A stretch of 35,538 nt of DNA from an uncultured Bacteroidales bacterium (GTDB taxonomy: Bacteria; Bacteroidota; Bacteroidia; Bacteroidales; UBA932), in the NCBI GenBank assembly GCA_905235535.1, contig CAJOLS010000005.1:1-35538 (forward strand), written 5' to 3'. Each line of letters opens with the position of its first letter. Position 1 is the first letter of the stretch. Made by a program: the position numbers and the translations under genes. Of this stretch, positions 23,395 to 32,170 are shown piece after piece. The notes under the pieces are model-generated. The model ran no database searches. It saw nothing but the letters and a program-made list of their open reading frames with translations, and was not told the origin of the DNA.

Positions 23395-24261
23395 ATGAAA
23401 CATATCCTCATTACCTTAGCGCTTCTGGCGGGGTGCCTGGTGGCATCGGCCCAGAGCAAAATTGTTACGGAAAGCATCCAGAGCAAGCTTCTGGGCTGCG
23501 AACAAAAGTACAACGTGTACCTTCCCGGCGGTTACGATGCCGGCAAGGCATACCCTGTGATTTACCTCCTGCACGGCCTGTACGGGGATTATTCCAACTG
23601 GGTTTCCATCGGCCGGATGAAAGACGTGGCCGATGAACTCATAGCCAGCGGAGAACTGGTCCCCGCCGTCATCATCATGCCCAACGCCGGTGACAACGAC
23701 GTCCACAATTACCAGAACGGCTATTTCAACGTGGTGGACTGGCCCTATGAGGATTTCTTCTTCCAGGAGTTCCTCCCCGCGGCCGAGAAAAAGTACAACT
23801 GCGGCGGCAGCAAGGGAAAGCGCGCCATCATGGGCCTGTCCATGGGCGGCGGCGGTTCCATCGTGTATGCCCAGCGCCACCCGGACCTGTTCTCCAGCGC
23901 CTATGGCATGAGTGCCTGGCTGGACAACAGGCACCGCGAAGTGCGCGGCTCCAATCGGCCCACCAGCAAGCTCACCATCACGGATGAGTCTGTCCGGGAG
24001 CATTCGGCCCTGGATTTTGTGGACAATGCCAGCCCGGAAACCATCGGCCAGCTCAAGACTGTTGAATGGTTCCTGGACTGCGGAGACGACGATTCCCTCA
24101 TGCCCCTGTCCGTAGATTTGCACCTGAAGATGAAAAAGGCCGGGCTGCACAGCGAACTGCGCGTTCGCGACGGCGGCCACACCTGGGAGTACTGGCACAC
24201 GGCCCTTCGTACCTCCCTGCCCTTTGCCTCCCGCAACTTTAGCAAACATCCAACCCTCTGA
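23395..24261 (+). CDS. Secreted alpha/beta-hydrolase esterase (esterase D / feruloyl-esterase-like)
   Basis: Predicted exported serine esterase, 288 residues, with a signal peptide cut after ASA (about residue 19). The alpha/beta-hydrolase core is plain: VIYLLHGLYGDYSNW oxyanion region, nucleophile Ser149 in GLSMGGGGS, an acidic cluster CGDDDSL supplying the catalytic Asp, and His262 in DGGHTWEYW. This is the esterase family that includes S-formylglutathione hydrolase, tributyrin esterases and feruloyl esterases. With a signal peptide, deacylation of plant cell-wall or acetylated glycans is possible, but no glycan-utilisation genes are adjacent. It follows pyrH closely and is convergent with the aminopeptidase, with a hairpin between. 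Confidence 0.88.
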   Translation: MKHILITLALLAGCLVASAQSKIVTESIQSKLLGCEQKYNVYLPGGYDAGKAYPVIYLLHGLYGDYSNWVSIGRMKDVADELIASGELVPAVIIMPNAGDNDVHNYQNGYFNVVDWPYEDFFFQEFLPAAEKKYNCGGSKGKRAIMGLSMGGGGSIVYAQRHPDLFSSAYGMSAWLDNRHREVRGSNRPTSKLTITDESVREHSALDFVDNASPETIGQLKTVEWFLDCGDDDSLMPLSVDLHLKMKKAGLHSELRVRDGGHTWEYWHTALRTSLPFASRNFSKHPTL

Positions 24262-24282
24262 CTATAAATAGATTACACATAG

Positions 24283-24308
24283 AGGGGTGCACTTCCAGGT
24301 GCACCCCT
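24283..24308. terminator. GGGGTGCAC hairpin at a convergent junction (repeat family 3, copy 2)
   Basis: AGGGGTGCAC pairs with GTGCACCCCT across the loop TTCCAG. It closely resembles the perfect palindrome at 1018-1043, and flanking TATAAA and GGCTGA stretches are shared too. It lies between the esterase and the convergent aminopeptidase, so a two-way terminator is likely. Confidence 0.7.
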
Positions 24309-24349
24309 CGTTCTATAAATGGCTGAGGATTAGCGGGTTAGGCGTACGG

Positions 24350-26155
24350 CTACACCGGGAGTGTTTTTTCGCGGAGCCAGGAGGCGATTTCGGCGGGGAG
24401 GCGGGGGCTGAGCTCCCGGTACACGCGGGCGTTGTAGGTGTTGAGCCAGTCGCGCTCGGCCTGGGTGAGAAGGGAGATCTCCAGACAGGAGGTGTCGTAA
24501 TGGCAGAGGGTGAGGGGTTCGAAGCCCAACCAGGAGCCGAACTCGTTATCCCCTACAGAACGTACCAGAACCAGGTTTTCGTGCCGGACGCCGTGCATGC
24601 CCTCCCGGTAAATACCGGGTTCAGCGGACAGGATCATTCCCGGCTGCAACGGAACGGAGTTGAAATTTTGCCGAAGTTCCTGCGGCCCTTCGCGGTCACA
24701 GAGGAAGAAGCCCACGCCGTGGCCGGTGCCGTGGCCGAAGTTGCGGCGGGCCTGCCACAGGGGCTCGCGGGCCAGGGCGTCAATCTGGCAGCCGGCCGTT
24801 CCGCGCGGGAAAATAGCCATCGACAGGTCTATGTGACCACGGAGCGCCAGGGTATAGTCCTCGCACTCAAGGGCCGAGCAGGGACCCATGGGAATGGTGC
24901 GCGTAATGTCCGTCGTACCAAAGAGATACTGCCCGCCGGAATCTACCAGATACAGCCCCCGGGGCTCAATGAGGGCCGAGCCTTCCCGAGGGGTGGAATA
25001 ATGGGGCTGGGCCGCAGAGGCCCCGTAGGCCGAAATGGTTTCGAAACTCTCTCCGCGGAAGCCGGACACCTGCGCACGAAGCGAATGCAGGTACTCCGAG
25101 GCTTCCCACTCGTTCACCTGTCCTCCCCGGGTGGAAAGCCAGTAGAGGAACCTTTCCATCACCAGGCCGTCTTCCAGGTGGGCTTCCCGCATCCCGGCAA
25201 TCTCCACAGGGTTTTTCACGGCCTTCCGGAGCGGAACCGGACTGGTCTTTTCCAGGACCAGGGGAATCCTTTCTCCTTCGTCTATGGATTGCCGAAGGTA
25301 AACGCTGGTGGTGGCCGGATCCAGGCAGAGGACATCCACGCCGACTTCCTTCAGGGACTGGAGGGAGAAACTGATGTCCGAATAATCCCGGACATGGACG
25401 CCATCGGCCCTCAATTCCTCAAAGGTGTCCTGAGTGTCGGGGTCAATGGCCACGAAAGCGTCCTTGCGCACGAACCACTGGGCGTCTTCCAGGGTTAGCA
25501 GGAAGCACGATATCACCAGCGGGTTATACTCGATATCGGCCCCGCGGACATTCAGGAGCCAGGCTATTTCGTCCAGGGAGGAGAGGAGGATGGCATCGGC
25601 CTCCTGCATCACCAGCCATTTGCGAAGCCAGGAGAGCTTGGACTCCCGGGACTCCCCCACCAGGTCTTCCCCCAAGGTGATGATGGGAGAAGTGGGAATG
25701 GCGGGACGGTCTTCCCACAGGGCGTCCAGAAGGTCCGGGACAGGGAAAATCTCTGCATCCGGAACGGCTTCCCGGAGCGAACGGATATTTTCCATGGTGT
25801 GGCAGAGGCCGTCAATGGCGATGCGGGGTTCGTCTATGCCCAGAGAAGCAATCCACTGGGGGATGGGCACCTGGTCCGGCACACGCATCTTGTGAAGGAC
25901 GATTCCGCTGCCTTCCAGCTGACGGTTGGCCTGGATGAAATAGCGCGTATCCGTCCACAGGCCGGCATGGTCGAACGTTATCACCAGGTCTCCGGCTTCT
26001 CCGGTGAAACCGGACAACCATTCCACTTGTTTCCACCGGGGGGCCGGGTATTCGCTGGCATGGGGGTCGCTCCCGGCGATGATGACAATATCCAACTGAT
26101 TCTCCCTCATAAAGGCCCTCATGGCCTCAATCCTGTTATAGTAGAGATTATCCAT
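24350..26155 (-). CDS. Xaa-Pro aminopeptidase, M24B family
   Basis: Removes an N-terminal residue that precedes proline; a cytosolic two-metal enzyme. The 601-residue protein has the long form: two creatinase-like N-terminal domains (about 1-290; the first opens MRAFMRENQLDIVIIAGSDPH) and a C-terminal pita-bread domain. The metal ligands are all present: Asp405 and Asp416 (DSGGQYLFGTTD), His479 (GTGHGVG), Glu512 (SAEPGIY) and Glu526 (HENLVLV). The 11-residue gap between the aspartates is the family norm. It is a single gene, convergent with the esterase. No good promoter was found in the repeat-rich region upstream of its ATG. Confidence 0.94.
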   Translation of the reverse strand: MDNLYYNRIEAMRAFMRENQLDIVIIAGSDPHASEYPAPRWKQVEWLSGFTGEAGDLVITFDHAGLWTDTRYFIQANRQLEGSGIVLHKMRVPDQVPIPQWIASLGIDEPRIAIDGLCHTMENIRSLREAVPDAEIFPVPDLLDALWEDRPAIPTSPIITLGEDLVGESRESKLSWLRKWLVMQEADAILLSSLDEIAWLLNVRGADIEYNPLVISCFLLTLEDAQWFVRKDAFVAIDPDTQDTFEELRADGVHVRDYSDISFSLQSLKEVGVDVLCLDPATTSVYLRQSIDEGERIPLVLEKTSPVPLRKAVKNPVEIAGMREAHLEDGLVMERFLYWLSTRGGQVNEWEASEYLHSLRAQVSGFRGESFETISAYGASAAQPHYSTPREGSALIEPRGLYLVDSGGQYLFGTTDITRTIPMGPCSALECEDYTLALRGHIDLSMAIFPRGTAGCQIDALAREPLWQARRNFGHGTGHGVGFFLCDREGPQELRQNFNSVPLQPGMILSAEPGIYREGMHGVRHENLVLVRSVGDNEFGSWLGFEPLTLCHYDTSCLEISLLTQAERDWLNTYNARVYRELSPRLPAEIASWLREKTLPV

Positions 26156-26192
26156 AGCACATAATAATCGGAAGCCTCCGGCCGACAGCTTT

Positions 26193-26230
26193 TCCCTCCC
26201 CGAAGGAGGGAAAACGGGAAATGGGAGGGG
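26193..26230 (+). repeat. CCCTCC stem-loop repeat (family 4, copy 2)
   Basis: TTTTCCCTCC pairs with GGAGGGAAAA around CCGAA (10-bp stem), followed by CGGGAAATGGGAGGGG. It has the same plan as the repeat at 17228-17262 and again lies beside a family 1 remnant. Confidence 0.6.
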
Positions 26231-26238
26231 TCACATTT

Positions 26239-26267
26239 AGAGTCTGTTTTGAAATGATTCAATAAAT
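26239..26267 (-). repeat. Single-ended MITE-like element (repeat family 1, copy C)
   Basis: Twenty-nine bases beginning AGAGTCTG and ending CAATAAAT match the right end of copy A in inverted orientation. The other terminal repeat is missing. TCAATAAAT then pairs with the following ATTTATTGA, making a short hairpin just before the promoter of the next gene. Confidence 0.75.
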
Positions 26268-26291
26268 AGTCAATTTATTGACAAATATAAT

Positions 26292-26299
26292 TATATTTG
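26292..26299 (+). promoter_or_regulatory. -7 element of the coiled-coil protein gene
   Basis: TATATTTG matches TAnnTTTG, with a predicted leader of about 20 nt to the ATG at 26323. No good -33 box is seen at the normal distance; that position falls in the copy C hairpin. Confidence 0.55.
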
Positions 26300-26322
26300 T
26301 ACGAATTATAAAGACTTATACT

Positions 26323-27234
26323 ATGACTGAAGATCCCCTCGAGAGAATTGAGCGCGAAGAGCGCGAACGCCGGGAAAAGAAAAGTCCCCGCACTTTAATG
26401 ACAGTGCTGGCCATTGTGGCTGCTATCCTGGCCCTGGTTTTGGGTTTCCTGCTATATCAGCGCAGCGGCCTGGTGCGCCAGCTGGAAGTGGAAAAGGCAG
26501 ACCTGGCCCGGCAGATGGTGCAGCTACAGTCCGACTTCTCGTCCCTCAGCTCCGACTACGAGTCCATCAACCACCAGCTGGACACCTCCCGTGAACAGGT
26601 GGCCCAGCTCATTGAGAAGCTGGCCAAGACCGAAGCCACCAACCGTACCAAGATTCGCCAGTACGAGAAAGAGCTGGGTACCCTCCGTACCATCATGAAG
26701 GGATACATCGTCCAGATAGACTCCCTCAACAACCTGAACAAGCGCCTGACGGCCGAAGCTACCGCCGCCCGCAAGGAGGCCGCAGAAAGCCGCAAGGCCA
26801 ACGAGAAGCTCACCCAGCAGGTAGAGTCCCTGTCCTCGCAGGTGAACGCCGGCAAGGTCCTGAAGGCCCGCGCCATCTCCCTCAACGCCCACTACAGCAA
26901 CGACAAGACAGGAGACCGCCACAGCCGCGTGCGCTACATGGTGGCCAACCTCACCCTGGTGGAGAATTCCCTGGCCGACCACGCCCCCGTACGGGTTTAT
27001 GTCCGCGTGAAAGACCCGGACGGCGTCCTTCTGATGAACAACGAGTCCGTCGAATTCACCGTGAACGGAGAAACCCTGCAGGCCACCGCCTCCCGTGAGG
27101 TGGATTACGAAGGCCAGGAAGTGGACCTGTCCATTTACGTGAACGACACCGGAGAGTTCATCAAGGGTGTCTATACCTTGGAAGTGTACACGGAAAAGAG
27201 CCTCCTGGGCCGTGCAGAATGCATGCTTAGGTAA
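26323..27234 (+). CDS. Membrane-anchored coiled-coil protein, function unknown
   Basis: A 303-residue protein I do not recognise beyond a general Bacteroidota type. A charged N-terminus (IEREERERREKK) is followed by one transmembrane helix (about 26-47, LMTVLAIVAAILALVLGFLL), then a long coiled coil (about 50-185, heptads rich in Leu, Glu, Gln and Ala), then a C-terminal beta-rich domain (about 190-303: RYMVANLTLVENSLA, VRVYVRVKDPDGVLL, GVYTLEVYT). The topology places the coiled coil and C-domain outside the cytosol. The ATG at 26323 is preferred over 26278, which lies upstream of the -7 box. hemW starts 5 bp after it, so these form an operon. A scaffold or sensor role is guesswork. Confidence 0.75.
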   Translation: MTEDPLERIEREERERREKKSPRTLMTVLAIVAAILALVLGFLLYQRSGLVRQLEVEKADLARQMVQLQSDFSSLSSDYESINHQLDTSREQVAQLIEKLAKTEATNRTKIRQYEKELGTLRTIMKGYIVQIDSLNNLNKRLTAEATAARKEAAESRKANEKLTQQVESLSSQVNAGKVLKARAISLNAHYSNDKTGDRHSRVRYMVANLTLVENSLADHAPVRVYVRVKDPDGVLLMNNESVEFTVNGETLQATASREVDYEGQEVDLSIYVNDTGEFIKGVYTLEVYTEKSLLGRAECMLR

Positions 27235-27239
27235 AAAAC

Positions 27240-28316
27240 ATGATTTACATCCACGTCCCCTTCTGCAAAAGTTTCTGCATCTACTGCGACTTCTATTCCG
27301 AAATAGCCGCAGACGGGATGGCAGAGGCCTATACCCGGGAAATCTGTGCGGAAATCAAACGCCGCGCCGAAGAGATGGACGACAGCCTCAAAACCCTTTA
27401 TTTCGGCGGAGGCACCCCTTCGGCGCTGCCGCTGGATTGTTTATCGCGCATCCTCCTGGCCCTGGAAGAAGCCGGTCACGGCGGGCCCTACCAGGAATTC
27501 ACCATGGAGGTGAATCCGGAGGACATCGTGGAAAAAGGCCTCCCCTATGTGGAAAGCCTGAAGATGCTGGGGATGAACCGCATCAGCATAGGCATCCAGT
27601 CGCTGGACGATGAGCTCCTGCACTGGATGAACCGCCGGCACAATGCCGAAAGGGCCCGGGAAGCCTTCCGGATTGTGCGGAAAGCCGGAATCAACAACAT
27701 CAGCGTAGATCTCATCTTCGGCCTTGGCAACCTTTCCGACGAGGTGTGGGCCCGCACCATAGACCAGGTGGTGGAGATGGGGCCGGAGCACATTTCCTGC
27801 TACCAGCTCACCATTGAGGGGGACAACGTGCTGGCCCACCGCTTGGAAAACGGGGAATACGAAGAGGCTTCCGAAGAGCTGTGCAGGGGCCAATATGACC
27901 TCCTGTGCTCCAAACTGGCGGCCGCCGGCTATCGGCACTATGAAATTTCCAACTTTGCCAAGCCCGGCTACGAGGCCGTGCACAACGGCGGATACTGGAG
28001 CAGAAGGCCCTATGTGGGACTGGGGCCGTCGGCCCATTCTTTCAGCGGACGGGGCCGCAGCTGGAACAGTTCCGAGATAACCGGCTACACGCACACGAAG
28101 GAGTCCCTGAGCGTAGAGGACGAAAAGGTGGAAACCCTGATGCTGGCCCTGCGCACTTCCCGCGGAATTAATGCCGAATTCCTGGAAGCCAACTGCCTGA
28201 AGGCCGATATCGAACGCCTGTGCGCGGAAGGAGCCCTTGCCAAGGAAGGACGCCGCTACCGCATTCCCGAAGACCATTTCTTTGTTTCTGACGAAATTAT
28301 CCGAGAACTGATATGA
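27240..28316 (+). CDS. hemW: Radical SAM heme chaperone HemW
   Basis: A 358-residue radical SAM protein of the HemN-like family. The cluster motif is Cys9-x3-Cys13-x2-Cys16 (FCKSFCIYCDF), followed by YFGGGTPS, MEVNPED, RISIGIQSLDD and a C-terminal HemN-type domain. It lacks the longer N-terminal extension of true HemN coproporphyrinogen dehydrogenase, and the start directly at MIYIHVPFC is typical of HemW, which binds heme and delivers it to target proteins. Cytosolic. It lies in a four-gene run: 5 bp after the coiled-coil gene and overlapping the next gene by 4 bases (ATGA). Confidence 0.93.
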   Translation: MIYIHVPFCKSFCIYCDFYSEIAADGMAEAYTREICAEIKRRAEEMDDSLKTLYFGGGTPSALPLDCLSRILLALEEAGHGGPYQEFTMEVNPEDIVEKGLPYVESLKMLGMNRISIGIQSLDDELLHWMNRRHNAERAREAFRIVRKAGINNISVDLIFGLGNLSDEVWARTIDQVVEMGPEHISCYQLTIEGDNVLAHRLENGEYEEASEELCRGQYDLLCSKLAAAGYRHYEISNFAKPGYEAVHNGGYWSRRPYVGLGPSAHSFSGRGRSWNSSEITGYTHTKESLSVEDEKVETLMLALRTSRGINAEFLEANCLKADIERLCAEGALAKEGRRYRIPEDHFFVSDEIIRELI

Positions 28317-28786
28317 TTACCCATCTGAGAAGAACCCTCAAATACTTTATCCAGATTACCTTCATCTTTGCCGCAGTCATTGGAATCCTGATGCTGAGCG
28401 GCATGGCTTCCAAAGACATTGACACGGCATTCCGCCATGGCTGGCAGTCGGTCTGGCTCATTCTGGCCGCCTTTGCCGCCATGAGCCTCATTTATCCCTT
28501 CTTTGGCTACGGGAAACGCCGGATCAAGGCAAACGGAGACCCTTCCGACCACTGGAAGACCATTGAAGAAGCCCTGGATTTCCGAGGCTATGTCCCCGCC
28601 GGAGAAACCCCGGAAGGCGGCCGCAAATTCCATCTCAAAAGCGGCGTAAGCCGGGTTGCCCGCCTGTGGGAAGATACCATTACCATTAACCCCGTCCTGG
28701 GCGGTTTCCAGGCGGAAGGTCTCACCCGGGACCTCGTCCGCGTGATATCGGCCCTGGACCGCAAACTCAACAGCTATGACGACTGA
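28313..28786 (+). CDS. Conserved two-helix membrane protein, function unknown
   Basis: A 157-residue protein with two predicted membrane helices (about 12-32 and 45-65) and a C-terminal cytosolic domain of about 90 residues (from YGKRRIKANGD) with an alternating strand-helix pattern. I do not recognise a named family. The start ATG overlaps the hemW stop (ATGA) and its own end overlaps the next gene by 11 bases, so it is certainly translated within the hemW operon. Its placement hints at a membrane role near heme handling or envelope upkeep, but nothing in the sequence proves it. Confidence 0.8.
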   Translation: MITHLRRTLKYFIQITFIFAAVIGILMLSGMASKDIDTAFRHGWQSVWLILAAFAAMSLIYPFFGYGKRRIKANGDPSDHWKTIEEALDFRGYVPAGETPEGGRKFHLKSGVSRVARLWEDTITINPVLGGFQAEGLTRDLVRVISALDRKLNSYDD

Positions 28787-29003
28787 TTCCCAAGGATTCA
28801 AGACCGTGGCCACCTTTACCGAAAAGACAATGGCCGACCTGTGCGTCGCCCGCCTGGGCGACAACGGCATCCCCGCCGGCGTGTTCGGCGCGGATTCTTC
28901 CTACCCTTCCCTGAGCTTTGCCAGGAACATTGAGGTAAAAGTGAACGAAAGCGACTACGAGGCGGCTATGAGCATCTTGGCCGCGGCCGACAAGGCCGAG
29001 TAA
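28776..29003 (+). CDS. DUF2007-like small protein
   Basis: A 75-residue soluble protein, TVATFTEKTMADLCVARLGDNGIPAGVFG followed by IEVKVNESDYEAAMSIL over residues 10-70, matching the ferredoxin-like layout of DUF2007 (putative signal-transducing protein). Such proteins have no settled function. It is the last gene of the hemW run, overlapping its neighbour upstream by 11 bases. Its final 49 bases lie antisense to the end of the DUF3109 gene. Confidence 0.75.
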   Translation: MTTDSQGFKTVATFTEKTMADLCVARLGDNGIPAGVFGADSSYPSLSFARNIEVKVNESDYEAAMSILAAADKAE

Positions 29004-29557
29004 AACTCCCCGCCAAAGGCATCTGTGAGCGGCCCGCGGAGGAATTCGTAAACCCGGATTCCTTCGCGGCGCCCTTTTTCATAAGCCTCCCTGCAGATAT
29101 CCCAGCGGTGGAGGTTGAGCCCGCATCGACCTCCTCCCAAATCTACCACACGGATGGGATACAGGGAGCAGGAAAGGGGTTTCTTGAAGGTGGAAAGGCC
29201 CTTGCAGAACTGCCGCTCGATGGAGCAGAAGCAGCTGCCGTCCTCGAAGTGGCAGAAGGCACATTCCCCGCTGCCCGGCACCAGGGGCGTCACCAGGTCT
29301 CCGTCCCTGTCTATTTCGAAAAAACCCTTGGCCTCCACGGCCGCCCGGCCTTCCGGCCGCATCAGGTCTTTGAAAGCATCGTAATTGGCTTCGACGGGTT
29401 CCAGTTCCTCTTCCTTGAGCGGGGCGCCGCTGTCCCCAATGATGCAGCATTTGCCCTTGCAAACGGCATAATCGCAGGCAAAGAATTCCAGGATGACGTC
29501 TTCCGAAACCAGGACGTCACCTATTTCTATGATGGTACCGAAATCCTTGCGCTTCAT
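28955..29557 (-). CDS. DUF3109 family cysteine-rich protein
   Basis: A 200-residue cytosolic protein with clusters of cysteines: CDYAVCKGKCC, CAFCHFEDGSCFC, QFCKG and a later CSLYPIRV, consistent with metal or iron-sulfur binding as proposed for the related YkgJ-like zinc/iron-chelating families. DUF3109 is common in Bacteroidota and has no assigned role. The ATG overlaps the stop of the M16-like gene by 4 bases, so the two are coupled. Its 3' end overlaps the DUF2007-like gene on the opposite strand by 49 bases. Confidence 0.85.
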   Translation of the reverse strand: MKRKDFGTIIEIGDVLVSEDVILEFFACDYAVCKGKCCIIGDSGAPLKEEELEPVEANYDAFKDLMRPEGRAAVEAKGFFEIDRDGDLVTPLVPGSGECAFCHFEDGSCFCSIERQFCKGLSTFKKPLSCSLYPIRVVDLGGGRCGLNLHRWDICREAYEKGRREGIRVYEFLRGPLTDAFGGEFYSALSAAAKMLIAAS

Positions 29558-32085
29558 GGAACCAGGTATTCAATCCGGCCTCCGGCGGCCAAAACAGACA
29601 GGAATTCCTGCACACGGTCCGCATTGATGGCCGATATGCTCTCTGCATAACGGCTGGCGATGTCCTTGTTGTCGGCATAACGCTCCAGCAGGGTGTTCAC
29701 AAAACCGGACGGGCTGGCCAGCTGCAGCTTGACATCGGCCAAGAGGCGGGCTTTCCATCCCTGGAGGTCTATAGGATCGGTCGGCGCCAGGGCAGCGGCG
29801 GCAATGGCTTCCCGGACAACGGGCAAGACCTTCTCGCAGTCCTGCCCAAGGGTGCCGGAGGGAAGGCCGCCGAGGGCTGCGGGCAGGCAGGTTATCTGTA
29901 GCTGGAAACGCTCCTGGGGCTGGGCGAAGACATTGGTCTGCACATCCACCGTATAGCCGTAGGGAGCCAGGTGCTTTATGAGGGACTGGCGCAGGGCGCG
30001 GGCCGCCACCTGGGAAGTGTAGTAATGGTCTGAAGTAAGGGCGTATTCCCCGTCCATGAGGATGTAGATGCCCCGGGGATACCCCTGGAGGGTTTGGGTA
30101 ACGGTCCTCTTTTCCACCTGCATGGCAACAGGCCGACGGACGGCGGCAACCCCTTGGGTTTGGAAAGCGCCCAGGTAACGCAGCAGAAGGCGTTTGACGG
30201 TTTCTTCCTGCAAGTCTCCGGAGAGGATGAGCACGCCGTCCTGCATGTTGGCAAAACGCTCGTTGAAGTATTTATGGGCCTTGACGGGGGTGTCCTGGGT
30301 GAGCTTGCCCGGCAGTTTGTTGGAGGTATAGACAAAGCCGGGAACCAGCCGCTGGTACAGCAAATCCGTGACGGAAGGCAGGGCCAGGGCCTGGCTGCGG
30401 CAATACAGGGCATATTCGTCCAGGTTGAGCCTGCGCTCGTTGGTCAGGGCCACAAGGGCTTTCAACAGGAATTGCAGCTGGCTGGAAGGAGCCTCCCCTT
30501 TGAGGGAGAAGCTGTTCACGGAAAGCTCCGTCTCCATGCTCACGCCACCGGCCGCCAGGCGGTCCCGGAAGTCCGTGGCCGAAAGGCGGCCCACATTGTA
30601 AAGGGAAAGCAGGTCTCCGATATAACCGCCCTCCCCTTCCTGGAGGCCGGCGATGGTACCCAGGCCGCCGTTCAGCTGCAGGGCATAGTGGAACACTCCG
30701 CTGCCGGGCACGGGCTTGAACACCACGCGCATACCGTTGGTGAAGGTCCAGACCGTGCCTCCCGTAACGGGCTCCTGCTTTTCGGCCTTGATCTTGAGCT
30801 TGGAGCCTTTCACTTCCAGTTTGGAGGTGTCTGCGCTGTGCCAAGTATATTCTTTTCCGCTGGGAATGACGGAGCCATAGAGGTATGCCAGGTTGTAATT
30901 GAACAGGAGTTGGTCCTTGTCCAGGGTATCCGCCGCACCGGTAAACTCCAGCGTCATGTTCTCCAGCTGCCCCAGGAGTGCATCCGCAAAGCGGTTGAAG
31001 AAACGGGTTTCGGTGCTGTCGGCCAGGTTCTTCCTGGTGAAATAGCGCAAGGACTCCGAATAGGGGGCCAGGTGGGCGCCGTACAGGAAATTGGCCGTGC
31101 AGCGGCGCACATCGTCATCCGGCGAGGGGGAAGAGGCGGCCCGGCTGCGGAGGCTGGGCGTAAGCACCTTCTTGGCGTCGGAGAATTCATCGGCCGATGC
31201 GCCCTTCTCGTCCAGTTCGGCCAGGGTGGAAGCCACCACGCGCATGACCTCATCGGCCTGCCTGCGGGCCACGCTCACCTGCACGGTGTAACGCTCGTCC
31301 CCGCCGTAATCCATGCTGCGGAGGCTTTGGAAGCTGATGTCTCCGTACGGGATGCCGGCATCCCTGAGGTTGCGCACCAGGCGGTGCTTCAGGATAACTT
31401 GGAGTTCGTATCCAAACAAGTCCGAAACCAGGGCCTGGGCCGTATTCATGTAGTCGAAGGGAACGCGGGGCCCGGCATAAGTGACCGAAACCACCGTCAC
31501 GGGGGAATCGGAAGGGTACACCTCTACCCACGGGGCGGGAGAAGGCTCCCACACGTAGTCCGGCTTGTGGTTTTCCTTCACCAGCATACGCGGAACCATC
31601 ATGGAGAAGATGTCCATTTTCTTTTTCAGCTCCACAGGGTCTATGTCTCCGCTCACCACCACGGCCTGCTGGGCCTTGGACAGGGCCACCTGCTCAAAGG
31701 AATAAAGGAGCATGGAGTCCAGCACCTCTGGCCTGTAGCAGGGTACGTCCCGGAAATGGTACACGGTGGAACCATCCACGTCGCTCAGATAGCCTTCGGT
31801 GGACGGGGCCACTCCCATACGGGAGAGGAAAGCGGCATCCAGTTCTTCCAGGGGTGCTGCCGACGAAGGCTGGTCCCGCTGGATGATGGCCATGTCGGCA
31901 TACCCTTTGGCGGAAGGGTTGGTGACCATGTAGTACGTTACACCACAACGGAGGGTTCCTTTCTTGATGCGGCTGTCTGCCGGCAGGCTGGGGAGGGACT
32001 GGGCTGGCACAAAAGTTGCGAAAAACAAAAACGCCAGACACGAAACGGATATATGACGAAGTTTGTCCAAAGTCATTTTTATCAT
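29554..32085 (-). CDS. M16-like (insulinase-family fold) periplasmic protein lacking the zinc motif
   Basis: An 843-residue exported protein with the double-domain build of PqqL-type M16 peptidases: signal peptide cut after PAQ (about 29), an opening KKGTLRCGVTYYMVTNPSAKGYADMAII like M16 N-domains, then AVVVSGDIDP, a second domain pair from about 420, and VLILSGDLQEETVKRLL. The HxxEH zinc motif expected about 40 residues after the first strand is absent: that stretch reads APLEELDAAFLSRMGVAPS. No substitute HxxEH is seen elsewhere. It is probably a non-catalytic partner or binding protein. It is first in an operon with DUF3109 and divergent from the TPR gene. Confidence 0.85.
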   Translation of the reverse strand: MIKMTLDKLRHISVSCLAFLFFATFVPAQSLPSLPADSRIKKGTLRCGVTYYMVTNPSAKGYADMAIIQRDQPSSAAPLEELDAAFLSRMGVAPSTEGYLSDVDGSTVYHFRDVPCYRPEVLDSMLLYSFEQVALSKAQQAVVVSGDIDPVELKKKMDIFSMMVPRMLVKENHKPDYVWEPSPAPWVEVYPSDSPVTVVSVTYAGPRVPFDYMNTAQALVSDLFGYELQVILKHRLVRNLRDAGIPYGDISFQSLRSMDYGGDERYTVQVSVARRQADEVMRVVASTLAELDEKGASADEFSDAKKVLTPSLRSRAASSPSPDDDVRRCTANFLYGAHLAPYSESLRYFTRKNLADSTETRFFNRFADALLGQLENMTLEFTGAADTLDKDQLLFNYNLAYLYGSVIPSGKEYTWHSADTSKLEVKGSKLKIKAEKQEPVTGGTVWTFTNGMRVVFKPVPGSGVFHYALQLNGGLGTIAGLQEGEGGYIGDLLSLYNVGRLSATDFRDRLAAGGVSMETELSVNSFSLKGEAPSSQLQFLLKALVALTNERRLNLDEYALYCRSQALALPSVTDLLYQRLVPGFVYTSNKLPGKLTQDTPVKAHKYFNERFANMQDGVLILSGDLQEETVKRLLLRYLGAFQTQGVAAVRRPVAMQVEKRTVTQTLQGYPRGIYILMDGEYALTSDHYYTSQVAARALRQSLIKHLAPYGYTVDVQTNVFAQPQERFQLQITCLPAALGGLPSGTLGQDCEKVLPVVREAIAAAALAPTDPIDLQGWKARLLADVKLQLASPSGFVNTLLERYADNKDIASRYAESISAINADRVQEFLSVLAAGGRIEYLVP

Positions 32086-32093
32086 ATTTAACG

Positions 32094-32125
32094 CAAAATT
32101 ACAAACATTTTTGCTATTTTTGCAA
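32094..32125 (-). promoter_or_regulatory. Promoter of the M16-like gene
   Basis: On the minus strand TTG (32123-32125) and TAATTTTG (32094-32101) are 21 bp apart. The leader would be under 10 nt to the ATG at 32085, or slightly longer if the in-frame ATG at 32076 is used. Confidence 0.55.
32115..32122 (+). promoter_or_regulatory. -7 element of the TPR protein gene
   Basis: TATTTTTG on the plus strand matches TAnnTTTG and lies within the spacer of the opposing M16-like promoter, so the two promoters overlap and may exclude each other. It predicts a leader of roughly 45 nt. Confidence 0.5.
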
Positions 32126-32170
32126 TTCGTGTGCTAAACGAATGTTTAACTATACTTAAATAGGAAGAAG

